Origin: Dictyobacter aurantiacus
GTDB lineage: Bacteria > Chloroflexota > Ktedonobacteria > Ktedonobacterales > Ktedonobacteraceae
Direction: 5' to 3'
Assembly: GCF_003967515.1 (NCBI RefSeq)
Contig: NZ_BIFQ01000002.1
Span: forward strand, 2,480,001 to 2,544,000
Length of the DNA stretch: 64,000 nt
The translations under genes were made by a program, and so were the position numbers. The notes beneath the pieces were generated by a model. It saw only the letters and a list, made by a program, of their open reading frames with translations. It ran no database searches and was not told where the DNA came from. Below are positions 16,595 through 24,560 of this stretch, in pieces; within the stretch, counting starts at the first letter, position 1, and each line of letters starts with the position of its first letter.

Positions 16595-18409
16595 ATGAAG
16601 CGTATGGTATTGATTGAGAAGCCAGCAACCCTGCAATTAACGAAGCGGTTAATCGACTGGCAACCATGGATGCTGGGGTTACTGTCCTACCTGGGATTGC
16701 TGCTCCGGGTATATGGTTTAAATTGGGACCAGGGAAAATTGTTTCACCCTGATGAGCCTTTTATTGTCTCCCATGCCTTGAGGGTCGCGTGGCCTACGAG
16801 TGTGCCCCAATTTTTTGATCCGCTTCAATCGCCACTCAATCCACATTTCTTTGCCTATGGTTCCTTCCCCATTTATCTACTGGCCCTGCTTGGGCACACC
16901 ATTGCATTCTTCTTTCCTGATTTCTTTACCTATACTAACCTCAACCTTGCTGGACGTTGTGTTTCGGCAATCATGGATAGCGGCACCATTCTCATTACTG
17001 GTTTGCTTGCATACCGGTTATGCTTATCTGATCGATACGTTGTCCTTTCACCGCGTGCGGTGTCAATAGTGGCTGCGATGCTGGTCGCCTTTTCGCCGCT
17101 CCAGGTGCAGCAGTCTCACTATTGTACGGTAGATGCGATGCTGCTCTTTCTGGTGACACTGACCCTGCTGGGCTGCGTCACTCTGGTGGAGACACGGACG
17201 CCGCTGCGTGTAGCATTGTTGATCGGATGCGGATATGGATTGGCCCTGGCCACCAAAGTCAGCGCTGCTCCCCTGGCGGTTCCGGTGGGGATCGCGCTGC
17301 TGCTGCGCTGGCGGCGAGAGCGGCGCGCAACTGTCCCGATGGCCCTGGCCATGGTGATTCTCGCCACCTGCCTGACCTTCATGCTGTCGATGCCATACGC
17401 TCTGCTGGACTGGCGTAATTTTTTGCAGCAGGTGATCGACCAGGGGAACATGTCTACAGGTAAGGCTCTCATGCCCTATACCATCCAGTTTGAGGATACG
17501 ATCCCTTACCTCTATGAGATACAAAACATCTTCCTCTGGGGACTGGGTCCAATGCTGGCCCTGAGTGCTGGTGGAGGTCTGCTCTGGCTGACCTGGAGGA
17601 CCATGAAGATGCGGGCCGGGTGCTGGTTGATCATGCTGTCCTGGATACTGGTTTATGGCGGTATGGCGGGGGGCCTCTACGTGAAGTACGTACGCTACAT
17701 GCTGCCGCTTTACTCAGCACTGATTGTTATTGCTGCGGCGTCCCTGGCCGCTTTTACTACTATACGCATGAGCCGAAGAACCTCTACCGACCGGGCGCAT
17801 GTAGCGATTCCAGCCTATACTTTGATTGGATTGGTCTTGCTGACAACGATTTTTCAGGGCCTGGCGATGATCAACATTTATAGCCAGCCCAGCACCTTAA
17901 TCCAGGCGTCCCGCTGGATGTTTACACACCTCACGTATAGTAGCCACATCATCTATGAACAGGGAGACGTCATTATACCAGTTGCGATCGACAATCATAA
18001 TCCTCAGCAGGACTTTCACCTTGCTGTGTCAGGCCTGGATATGTATAGCTATGATAATCCTGCCAAGATCAGGGCCCTGACAGCCGCGCTGGCGAACAGC
18101 GATGTGCTCGTACTGACATCAGACCGTTGGGATCAACCGGCGACGCGCCTGCTCCAGTACTATCCCGTCACCAGCCACTATTATCACATGCTCTTTCAGG
18201 GTCGGCTGGGTTTTCGCCTGGCCGCCCGCTTTGAAAATCATCCGCATCTGCTGGGAATCACCTTAAATGATAGCGACTCCGATCCCAGTTTCTCCATTTT
18301 TGACCATCCCACCGTACGCATTTTTGTGCGTGATCCGTCGCTGAGATATAGCGCCTCCGAGCTATACCGCAGGATGCTCCAGGGCGCACCTCCAATGCCT
18401 TTCTCGTAA
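16595..18409 (+). CDS. GT39-like membrane glycosyltransferase
   Basis: A polytopic membrane protein of about 604 residues with 10 or more hydrophobic segments. The first extracytoplasmic loop carries an acidic HPDE motif (FHPDEPFIVSHALR), as in the ArnT/PMT-type (GT-C fold) glycosyltransferases that use polyprenyl-phosphate sugars. The C-terminal 150 residues form a soluble outer domain (VLVLTSDRWDQPATRLLQYYP). The start at 16595 is supported by GGAGGG at 16580-16585; an upstream ATG at 16538 lacks a site. Length fits the family. The acceptor (lipid, cell-wall polymer or protein) is unknown, and no linked polysaccharide genes are present. Confidence 0.8.
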   Translation: MKRMVLIEKPATLQLTKRLIDWQPWMLGLLSYLGLLLRVYGLNWDQGKLFHPDEPFIVSHALRVAWPTSVPQFFDPLQSPLNPHFFAYGSFPIYLLALLGHTIAFFFPDFFTYTNLNLAGRCVSAIMDSGTILITGLLAYRLCLSDRYVVLSPRAVSIVAAMLVAFSPLQVQQSHYCTVDAMLLFLVTLTLLGCVTLVETRTPLRVALLIGCGYGLALATKVSAAPLAVPVGIALLLRWRRERRATVPMALAMVILATCLTFMLSMPYALLDWRNFLQQVIDQGNMSTGKALMPYTIQFEDTIPYLYEIQNIFLWGLGPMLALSAGGGLLWLTWRTMKMRAGCWLIMLSWILVYGGMAGGLYVKYVRYMLPLYSALIVIAAASLAAFTTIRMSRRTSTDRAHVAIPAYTLIGLVLLTTIFQGLAMINIYSQPSTLIQASRWMFTHLTYSSHIIYEQGDVIIPVAIDNHNPQQDFHLAVSGLDMYSYDNPAKIRALTAALANSDVLVLTSDRWDQPATRLLQYYPVTSHYYHMLFQGRLGFRLAARFENHPHLLGITLNDSDSDPSFSIFDHPTVRIFVRDPSLRYSASELYRRMLQGAPPMPFS

Positions 18410-18529
18410 TAGATATGTAAGCCGACAGATGGATCAAAGCGCATTTTTGTTCTATAACCGCTATGAAGATAAATCGTATAGGGAAAGAGAAGAAGGTGGT
18501 AATAATAAAGAAGGAGGATAGACTGACTC

Positions 18530-19132
18530 ATGACACTGCTAGACGCGGCATTTGCGCATCCCCAGGGGCTGGCCGGTCGGCTGGGCGCCATGATTATGGC
18601 CTATATGACCAGGCAGCGCAACCTGTGGACAATCTCACTGCTTGATCTTCGTCCCAATGATCATATCCTCGAAGTTGGCTTTGGCCCTGGCGCTTTGATT
18701 CAAGAAATGGCACTTCGGGTACCGGAAGGGTTTGTGGCCGGGGTTGATGCTTCATCGTTGATGGTCAGACAAGCCACACGGCGCAATAAGAAGGCTATCC
18801 AGAGCAAGCAGGTTGTCTTGAAAGAAGGCTCCGCGCTCACCCTCCCATTTGAAGATAACTGGTTTGACGTGGCGCTGTCCGCCAACTCGATACAGATCTG
18901 GCCCGATCAACTTACCGGCGTAAAAGAGATGTATCGTGTCCTCAAGCGCGGCGGAAGAGTTGCCCTCATCCTTCAGCCGGTCTGGGCCAAAGCGGACCAG
19001 GAAGTCAAAGACATCGGTGCCGGGCTTCTATCTACACTGAAACAGGCAGGTTTTCAACAGACCAGGCTGGAGTTTAAATCTATGAAGCCGGTCTCCACCG
19101 TCTGCGCCCTGGGCATCAAAGAATGTGCCTGA
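18530..19132 (+). CDS. Class I SAM-dependent methyltransferase
   Basis: A 200-residue cytoplasmic methyltransferase. SAM motif I is ILEVGFGPG, followed by an acidic end of strand 2 (VAGVDAS), motif II/post-I GSALTLPFEDNWFD and YRVLKRGGRVALI near motif III. It belongs to the UbiE/Methyltransf_11 type, a little short at the C-terminus. AAGGAGG (18511-18517) precedes the start. Target unknown. The hairpin repeat at 19129 starts at its stop codon. Confidence 0.85.
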   Translation: MTLLDAAFAHPQGLAGRLGAMIMAYMTRQRNLWTISLLDLRPNDHILEVGFGPGALIQEMALRVPEGFVAGVDASSLMVRQATRRNKKAIQSKQVVLKEGSALTLPFEDNWFDVALSANSIQIWPDQLTGVKEMYRVLKRGGRVALILQPVWAKADQEVKDIGAGLLSTLKQAGFQQTRLEFKSMKPVSTVCALGIKECA

Positions 19133-19260
19133 CTCCCGTCATCGTGTGGAGACGTGAGAGCCTCCACACAGGCGTCCGCGTGTGCGGCCGCACTGTTATT
19201 TTGTGTTGGTGCATAGGCTGCGCATTCGCGTAGCCTATGCACCAACACAAAACTGACTCG
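19129..19260 (+). repeat. Hairpin repeat element, copy A
   Basis: The element starts at the methyltransferase stop (CCTGACTCCCGTCATC) and runs through GGAGACGTGAGAGCC, a GCGTCCGCG segment and CGCACTG. It ends in a 50-bp hairpin at 19201-19250 with arms of about 23 bp (TTGTGTTGGTGCATAGGCT and its complement; loop ATTC). The complementary strand of 20151-20354 carries the same order of blocks, so this is one of two copies in opposite orientation within 1.2 kb. Confidence 0.65.
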
Positions 19261-19415
19261 CGAGCATCACAGGTGTGAAAACTCAAGTTTTTCCACTTTA
19301 GCCCAGGGTAGGAAGAATAGCTACTTCAGGGATATATTTTATTGACCAGTAAGGTAGGGATGCTGGTCACTTTATTTGCAGCACCAGTGAGCTCTGGCCT
19401 GGAAAGGTAACATTT

Positions 19416-19685
19416 ATGTGTAGAAATATTAAGCCTCTCTTCAATTTTGAGCCAGCTGTGACCGAGGAAGAGATTCAGCAGGCGGCATTACAATTTGTAC
19501 GCAAGGTGAGTGGTTTTAACCAGCCATCAAAAGCCAACGAAGCGGCATTCTGGGCCGCCGTCGAGGAAATTACGGCATCCACCAGAACCCTGCTCGACTC
19601 GCTGGAGACGAACGCGCCCGCTAAGGATCGCGCCGAGGAGGCCGCCAAAGCACGCGCCCGCAATGCCCAACGCTTCGCCCGTTAG
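19416..19685 (+). CDS. DUF2277 family protein
   Basis: An 89-residue protein matching the DUF2277 family almost end to end: MCRNIKPLFNFEP at the N-terminus, ALQFVRKVSGFNQPSKANEAAFWAAVEEI in the middle (motifs FVRKVSGF and PSKANEAAF) and a basic Ala/Arg-rich helical C-terminus. The family is widespread in soil bacteria and uncharacterised. It contains the conserved MCRNI start. It is monocistronic, with a GGAAAGG-like site before the ATG. Confidence 0.9.
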   Translation: MCRNIKPLFNFEPAVTEEEIQQAALQFVRKVSGFNQPSKANEAAFWAAVEEITASTRTLLDSLETNAPAKDRAEEAAKARARNAQRFAR

Positions 19686-19786
19686 CCGGACATAGTTCCG
19701 GCTCAGATTCCTTTGCTATAACCATCTCCTTTCTTGCTGGTAAAGACGACCACTGTTTCCATATATTTCAAAGCAAACCTCCCTCT

Positions 19787-20092
19787 ATGCAGGTGTATTA
19801 TGAGCAGCTGATCAAGCAAACTCAGACCATTAAGACCAGTACGCTGGGCACATTGAAATTTACCGTGGACAGCGCCTATCTCAACGGCAACCGGGCGATC
19901 GTCAAATATAGTTATATACCACTGTCTAAGGCTGAGGCCAGGACATTTCAACAGGTAACGGACTATCCTCAGCTTAGTGCAGTTCATGAATTGAAATTTC
20001 CTGGTCTTAGTGGTGATCAACCAACACCCATGGGGAATGAAACTATTATGACATTTGGTACGGCGCTATGCGGGAAACGTCGGTGTTCATGA
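19787..20092 (+). pseudogene. Possible remnant of a secreted DUF4179-like protein
   Basis: A 101-codon frame with protein-like composition. TLGTLKFTVDSAYLNGNRAIVKYSYIP resembles the Ig-like strand pattern of DUF4179/anti-sigma-linked extracellular domains (key part: FTVDSAYLNGNRAIVKY). It has no good ribosome site, no signal peptide or membrane anchor, and loses similarity-like character after about residue 85. It lies between the two repeat copies, consistent with a truncated gene in a disturbed spot. It could also be a chance frame. Confidence 0.35.
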
Positions 20093-20150
20093 CTGAGGCG
20101 ACCCATGGCGTTTCCTCTCCTTCGATTAGTAGCCCTGCACGGCAGTCTAT

Positions 20151-20354
20151 GAGAGTGTCTGATTCTCATGATCATCGCCTGCAGCACGCTTGAGCTTTCG
20201 CATCTCTGGTGCTCACAACTCCATGGTGTATTGGTGCAACAGGGGCGCGAAAGCGCCCCTGTTGCACCAATACACAAAACCAGTGCGTCCGCGTAGCGGA
20301 CGCGCGTGCAGGGGCGTTCACGTCCCTCCAGGGTGATGAGTGTCAGACACTCTC
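20151..20354 (-). repeat. Hairpin repeat element, copy B, with terminal inverted repeats
   Basis: GAGAGTGTCTGA (20151-20162) and its exact complement (20343-20354) bound a 204-bp block. Each terminal repeat continues with CTCAT after two mismatches. Inside is a 50-bp hairpin (20226-20275) with perfect 23-bp arms and loop GAAA. The minus strand carries CTGACACTCATCAC, GGAGGGACGTGA, GCGTCCGC, CGCACTG and TTGGTGCA in the same order as copy A. The right end supplies the stop codon of the CocE-like gene. The structure is like a MITE or a large 3'-end hairpin repeat. Confidence 0.6.
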
Positions 20355-22171
20355 TATGCATCGGGCAGTGGAACTCCATCCTTTCCGCGGATGGATACCT
20401 CGAGATAGGATGTATCGGATTCCCCATGAAAAACAGTATTGCGAGCCAGGTACGGTGGGGCCTCGTAGGGGAAATAAATAAAACCGTCAAAGACCGTCGC
20501 CTTTAACAGATCGGGGCGGCTGCCGATCTCCAATTGAAGGCGATGTTTTTTCTTAAAGAGGTTTGCCGTGGGCGTCAAGCTAAAGCTCAGGCAAACTGGC
20601 TGTGATGGGGTTAAGGCTTCTGGATGGCGATGTTCATGGATAATTTCGTCGGGGCGCGAGAGCTGCTCGTCAATTCTGCGATGGGAGGCTTGCAGCCACC
20701 CGAAGGAGAGCAGGCGGACAGTCCCATCGGGAGCGACATCGCTCAGCCGCGCGACCACGTGTGTATCGATGGCAGTGGAAGAAAGGATGAGTTGGAGCTT
20801 GACCGGTCCCACGACCTCGGTATCTTCAAGCATAGGTTCGCTGAGGTAAGTCAACCTCTGGCTGATATGCTTTTCGAGCTCCTTGGGGTAGTTTGTTCCT
20901 CGTGGGATAGCGGCAAACTGGAGCGTAGTACTCTGAGTGGGATGCGTCGCCTGCAGCACATGGCTATCCTCACTTCGCTCTGAACGAGCGTGCAAGTAGA
21001 GTCGCTGCGTCGTCGTGTCAGGGATTGGCCAATCCGTGGCGCTCTTCCAGCAATCAGCCCCTTGCAGCCAGTAGCGGACCGGAGGCTGTTCGTTGACGCC
21101 CGTATCCATGCCCTTCAGATGAAAATCATACCAGGCCAGCAATTCCCCGTGATAGTTCGACCAGGGCCACCGCGGGTCTGGGGGGCCGATGAACAGCTTT
21201 TTCGGCGCGTGAATGCCATGCCAGGCTTGAAACGCTCCCCGCGAATGAATACCGGGATTGGCCCAGTTTGTCCCAATGCAGACGGGGATCTGAATACGGT
21301 CGAGCACGGGCCAGGCAGACTTTTCTCGGTAAAACGGTCCATCATAGGGTTCATCAAACGCGAGCTGGGCGAAGTCCCGCATCCACTCGCCCTCCGGATG
21401 CATCTGCTGCGGCATCTTTTCTTCGTTCTTGAAAAAGAAGCTCGTGATCCGCCTCTGAATCCAATTCCGATTGAGCAGATAGCTCCCCAGATGACGGAGT
21501 ACAGGGGGCACCGAAAGCGACTGTGTCGACCCTACAAAGGTATAATAGGGCGCAAAGAAACCCGAGTGAAACGCTCCACCATGATAGGCGAAATGTCGAT
21601 AGAGGTCGGTAAATCCGAGGTAGGGGAAGATAGCCTTCAGGTGTGGTGGTTGCTGTGCTGCCGCCAGGTATTGGATGGCGGCAAAATAGGACATGCCGAT
21701 CATGCCTATATTCCCGTTGGACCATGGTTGTGTCGCCGCCCATTCAATAACATCCGCCACATCTTTATGTTCCTGGGGCGAAAAGTGCATCATATGCTGA
21801 CCGGCGGATTTCCCTGCGCCGCGGGCGTTTACCGTCAGGTGACAATAACCTCTTGCGACCAGGTAGCTGACCTGCCCCACCTCATTAATGGGAAGTGGGA
21901 GACCGGTATTCTGCAGTTCTTTGGTGTAGCTCGACCAGGCCAGGAGCACGGGAAAAGCCTCATCAGCATCAGGCCGGTAGAGATCTCCCCGCAAAATTGT
22001 GCCATCGGGCAATGGAATAGCAATATCAGGAATGAAAAGGATGCCATAATCCGGTTGGGATGCGTGTGTTGGCGTCCAGTCTCCTGCAAATTGTTCGCCA
22101 GTCAATTTGGTGCGCGGGGGCACGCGCAACGGCGCGTTTTTCATCGGCGTTGCTTTCTCCGTGATCGCCAT
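20354..22171 (-). CDS. CocE/NonD (X-Pro dipeptidyl-peptidase S15) family hydrolase
   Basis: A 605-residue serine hydrolase. An alpha/beta core has the nucleophile elbow GMSYFA, preceded by the family landmark NARGAGKSAGQ and VIEWAATQPWSNGNIGMIG (as VIEWAATQPWS). A C-terminal jelly-roll PepX_C domain follows (from about residue 390; LQLILSSTAIDTHVVARLSDVAPDG, shortened here to DTHVVARLSDV). Members cleave esters, amides or Xaa-Pro bonds. There is no signal peptide. It is last in the type II PKS operon and may release or trim the product, or act in self-protection. Its stop codon lies in the end of repeat copy B. Confidence 0.88.
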   Translation of the reverse strand: MAITEKATPMKNAPLRVPPRTKLTGEQFAGDWTPTHASQPDYGILFIPDIAIPLPDGTILRGDLYRPDADEAFPVLLAWSSYTKELQNTGLPLPINEVGQVSYLVARGYCHLTVNARGAGKSAGQHMMHFSPQEHKDVADVIEWAATQPWSNGNIGMIGMSYFAAIQYLAAAQQPPHLKAIFPYLGFTDLYRHFAYHGGAFHSGFFAPYYTFVGSTQSLSVPPVLRHLGSYLLNRNWIQRRITSFFFKNEEKMPQQMHPEGEWMRDFAQLAFDEPYDGPFYREKSAWPVLDRIQIPVCIGTNWANPGIHSRGAFQAWHGIHAPKKLFIGPPDPRWPWSNYHGELLAWYDFHLKGMDTGVNEQPPVRYWLQGADCWKSATDWPIPDTTTQRLYLHARSERSEDSHVLQATHPTQSTTLQFAAIPRGTNYPKELEKHISQRLTYLSEPMLEDTEVVGPVKLQLILSSTAIDTHVVARLSDVAPDGTVRLLSFGWLQASHRRIDEQLSRPDEIIHEHRHPEALTPSQPVCLSFSLTPTANLFKKKHRLQLEIGSRPDLLKATVFDGFIYFPYEAPPYLARNTVFHGESDTSYLEVSIRGKDGVPLPDA

Positions 22172-22366
22172 ATATCCTACCTTTCAAAAGAGCGGTTCTG
22201 ACTCTTGCTTTTATAGAATGGATACCTGTATGTAACGCCCCTGTAGATGGGGGAAGCCGTCTACGAACCGCTTCGGCTCTTAGACGGCTCCATATTTTCG
22301 TTCGGGGAGTCTCCTGTTCTATTCCAGACAAACGGCCAATGCTTGCCATTCGCGTAGGGAACGAGA

Positions 22367-22741
22367 CTAGGCGTGCTCCTGGACGCGAGCTTTACTCGGA
22401 TAGGCGCAATACACGACCTCAAGATCGAATCGAATCTCGATGTGCTCAGAGAGCTCATTACAGCGCTGGACATGGTGTGGATTTTGCCGCAACATTGCCT
22501 GAAGATCCTCCAGGCTTCTCCACTGCGCATAGTTGATGATTCGCGTGCCGTCTTTACTCAGGTGGAAATTGGCACTGATAAAGCCAGGCGCGGTTACCAC
22601 AACTTCTTCCGTCATTTCTTTCAGGTATGTCATCAATGTTTGCTGGTTTTCGGGTTTGACCGTAAGCGTATTGATCATAGTACAGATTGGCTGATGCTCT
22701 TTGATTGTTGTGATGGCAACAACCTCTTCTGTCTCTTTCAT
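22367..22741 (-). CDS. Antibiotic biosynthesis monooxygenase (ABM) domain protein
   Basis: A 124-residue protein with one ABM ferredoxin-like domain at about residues 18-105: TMINTLTVKPENQQTLMTYL (as INTLTVKPENQQ), PGFISANFHLSKDGTRIINYAQW (as PGFISANFH and NYAQW) and the helix SLEDLQAML. In type II polyketide pathways such small cofactor-free proteins oxidise anthrone-type rings (ActVA-Orf6, TcmH) or help cyclise them. It sits between the CocE-like gene and the SRPBCC cyclase on the same strand, consistent with a tailoring role. Confidence 0.85.
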   Translation of the reverse strand: MKETEEVVAITTIKEHQPICTMINTLTVKPENQQTLMTYLKEMTEEVVVTAPGFISANFHLSKDGTRIINYAQWRSLEDLQAMLRQNPHHVQRCNELSEHIEIRFDLEVVYCAYPSKARVQEHA

Positions 22742-22818
22742 GTTTTGTTTTTCCTTTGCTGGAATCTAGTACATATTATATCCGGACAGGCGCATCTCTT
22801 TATCCGCGCCGAACGAGC

Positions 22819-23274
22819 TTAGCGCGCGGCTTCAGGCATCGATTCGAGCACTTCTTTGAAGTGTTTCTGGTTTTCCTGCATATGGTTGGTCATCCGCGCC
22901 AGAACCTGTTCATTGGTGACAGGAGCCTTTGGATCCATCTCAAAATCTTGCGTCCAGGTCATGAGAACCCCTCCATCTACCGGTTCATAGGTCCAGGTCA
23001 AATGCATGTAGAAAAAGGGAAATTTGGGATTTCCTCGCTGGGCAATGGCTTCGCGCTTTTCATAGTCCAGGATGCGCCAGGACTGCCAGGTCTCGCCTTC
23101 TGCATTGGTCAGTTCGAATTCGATCCTGGCAAAGCGGCCAGAGCGCTCAAAGGAGAGAACGGTGGCTTTGCTGTACTCTTTGAACAGCTCTGGCCAGCGT
23201 GCGATATCGTTGGTGATGGCGAAAATAGTATCGGGATCGCGGGCAATAACAATTGATGCTTGTGCTTGTGGCAT
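22819..23274 (-). CDS. SRPBCC polyketide cyclase/aromatase
   Basis: A 151-residue START-fold protein: ASIVIARDPDTIFAITNDIARWPELFKEY at the N-terminus (as FAITNDIARWPELF), the WQSWRILDYEKR strand, the central TWTYEPVDGGVLMTW and a long C-terminal helix. This is the Polyketide_cyc/TcmN-N aromatase type, in which the cavity guides folding and aromatisation of the poly-beta-ketone chain. No ketoreductase is visible, so it may set first-ring closure. It is cotranscribed with the MBL hydrolase and ABM genes. Confidence 0.87.
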   Translation of the reverse strand: MPQAQASIVIARDPDTIFAITNDIARWPELFKEYSKATVLSFERSGRFARIEFELTNAEGETWQSWRILDYEKREAIAQRGNPKFPFFYMHLTWTYEPVDGGVLMTWTQDFEMDPKAPVTNEQVLARMTNHMQENQKHFKEVLESMPEAAR

Positions 23275-23345
23275 CTTTCTTCTCCGTGTTCTTTTTTTGT
23301 ATAATTGTTTCTCTATCGGTCTGGGAGAACTGTATCCCCCTGCCC

Positions 23346-24221
23346 TTACTCAAGCGGGCGACTGAGGAGCGCTGCTGTGAGATCCGAGCGATTGATTTCC
23401 CCTCGGGCCTCTTTCATTGCACGCTCCAAATTAATGGCGTGACGTTCGGATTCGAGCCATTCTGTAAGGGGCCCGGGATCAAACGCGGCCAGCGCATCCC
23501 GCAAAGACTGGTTAGCTAGCACCGCCTCACGGCCTAACTGTTCCAGGGAAAGAAAATAATCGCGCAAGATTTCCAGGTCGGCGCGTGTCCCAAGAGCCCC
23601 ATGGCCAGGGACGACGACCACTGGATCAAGAGCAATCAGAGCATCCAGGGCCTCGATCCAGCCGGAAATCAGGCCATTGAGGGCAAGTGGAACCACCCCT
23701 TTGAAGCCTATATCGCCCGTGATCAGGACGCGCGCCGTAGGGAACCACACCGCCAGATCAGTTGCAGTATGCGCAGGCGAAAATGAGAGGATCTGTCCAT
23801 CCCGTGGTACAACCAGATGATCTGGCAAGGGTTCCTGCTCTACCAGTTTCAAATCGGCGAAGCGCCCCTTGAAGCGAGGCATCAGATGGTCATAGGTGGA
23901 TGTCGGCAGTCCCAGTTGTCGACCTGCCTGAATTGAACGTGGGTGCGCCAGAATGCGAGCCTGAGAGAAGACCGCGTTTCCCCCCACATGATCCACGTGG
24001 TGGTGGGTATTGACCACCAGTTCCACATTTGCACCCTGGCGTTTGATCTCCCGAGCCATCTGCATGGCCATCTCTGGAAACGTCATCGTGTCGACGACCA
24101 GGGCGTGTCCCTGCTCGACGATAAAAGACGCATTGGAGACGCCCATTTCGCCGTTACCATGGATGATGGCAAATATCCCATCAGCTATTTCACGCGTTTT
24201 CTGTTCGGGCCACTCACTCAT
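23346..24221 (-). CDS. Metallo-beta-lactamase-fold hydrolase
   Basis: About 291 residues from the ATG at 24221. This start overlaps the ACP stop as ATGA, indicating translational coupling. The zinc motif HHHVDH (in NTHHHVDHVGGN), a second His (FSPAHTATDL), ITGDIGFKG and PGHGALG match the MBL hydrolase fold of the glyoxalase II/quinoprotein-relay type. In a PKS context, MBL proteins serve as thioesterases that release the chain from the ACP, or as cyclases. The direct coupling to ACP supports that role. The substrate is inferred, not shown. Confidence 0.86.
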   Translation of the reverse strand: MSEWPEQKTREIADGIFAIIHGNGEMGVSNASFIVEQGHALVVDTMTFPEMAMQMAREIKRQGANVELVVNTHHHVDHVGGNAVFSQARILAHPRSIQAGRQLGLPTSTYDHLMPRFKGRFADLKLVEQEPLPDHLVVPRDGQILSFSPAHTATDLAVWFPTARVLITGDIGFKGVVPLALNGLISGWIEALDALIALDPVVVVPGHGALGTRADLEILRDYFLSLEQLGREAVLANQSLRDALAAFDPGPLTEWLESERHAINLERAMKEARGEINRSDLTAALLSRPLE

Positions 24222-24490
24222 TTGCTTGCGGCCTCTTCTTCTGGTACCTTTTTTATGACCAGTTGAACAAGATCTCCAACCGTCGTACAACGTTTCAGAT
24301 CGGCAATAGGGAATTGCTGCCCAAACGCTTTTTCCATGGCAAGCCCGATCTCAATGAAGCTGAGCGATTCGATACCGAGATCGGTCAACAGATCAGTATC
24401 TAATGTGATCTCGTCATCTTCGTCTACCTGGTGGCGAATAATTGTTGCCACACGAGGATAAATATCCTGTTCGCGAGAGTTATGCGTCAT
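24218..24490 (-). CDS. Acyl carrier protein of the type II PKS
   Basis: A 90-residue acidic carrier protein with phosphopantetheine attachment Ser42 in GIESLSFIEIG (ESL in place of the usual DSL). It has the four-helix PP-binding pattern (DEITLDTDLLTDLGIESLS, shortened here to LDTDLLTDLGIES; then FPIADL). The start MTHNSREQD at 24490 follows AAAGGAG; a longer frame exists upstream but lacks a site. It is placed between KS-beta and the MBL hydrolase, the usual minimal-PKS order KS-alpha, KS-beta, ACP. A short acidic/Lys tail ends the protein. Confidence 0.92.
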   Translation of the reverse strand: MTHNSREQDIYPRVATIIRHQVDEDDEITLDTDLLTDLGIESLSFIEIGLAMEKAFGQQFPIADLKRCTTVGDLVQLVIKKVPEEEAASK

Positions 24491-24560
24491 ATGAAATATC
24501 TCCTTTACAAAAAAACGAGCATAAATAGGCCATGAGACTAGAAAAATATCGCTGTCAACA

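Noticed and set aside
20990..22201. 403-codon plus-strand frame opposite the CocE-like gene
   Set aside because: The minus-strand frame is a full, motif-bearing hydrolase in operon context; the plus frame has no recognisable sequence and is a codon-bias shadow.
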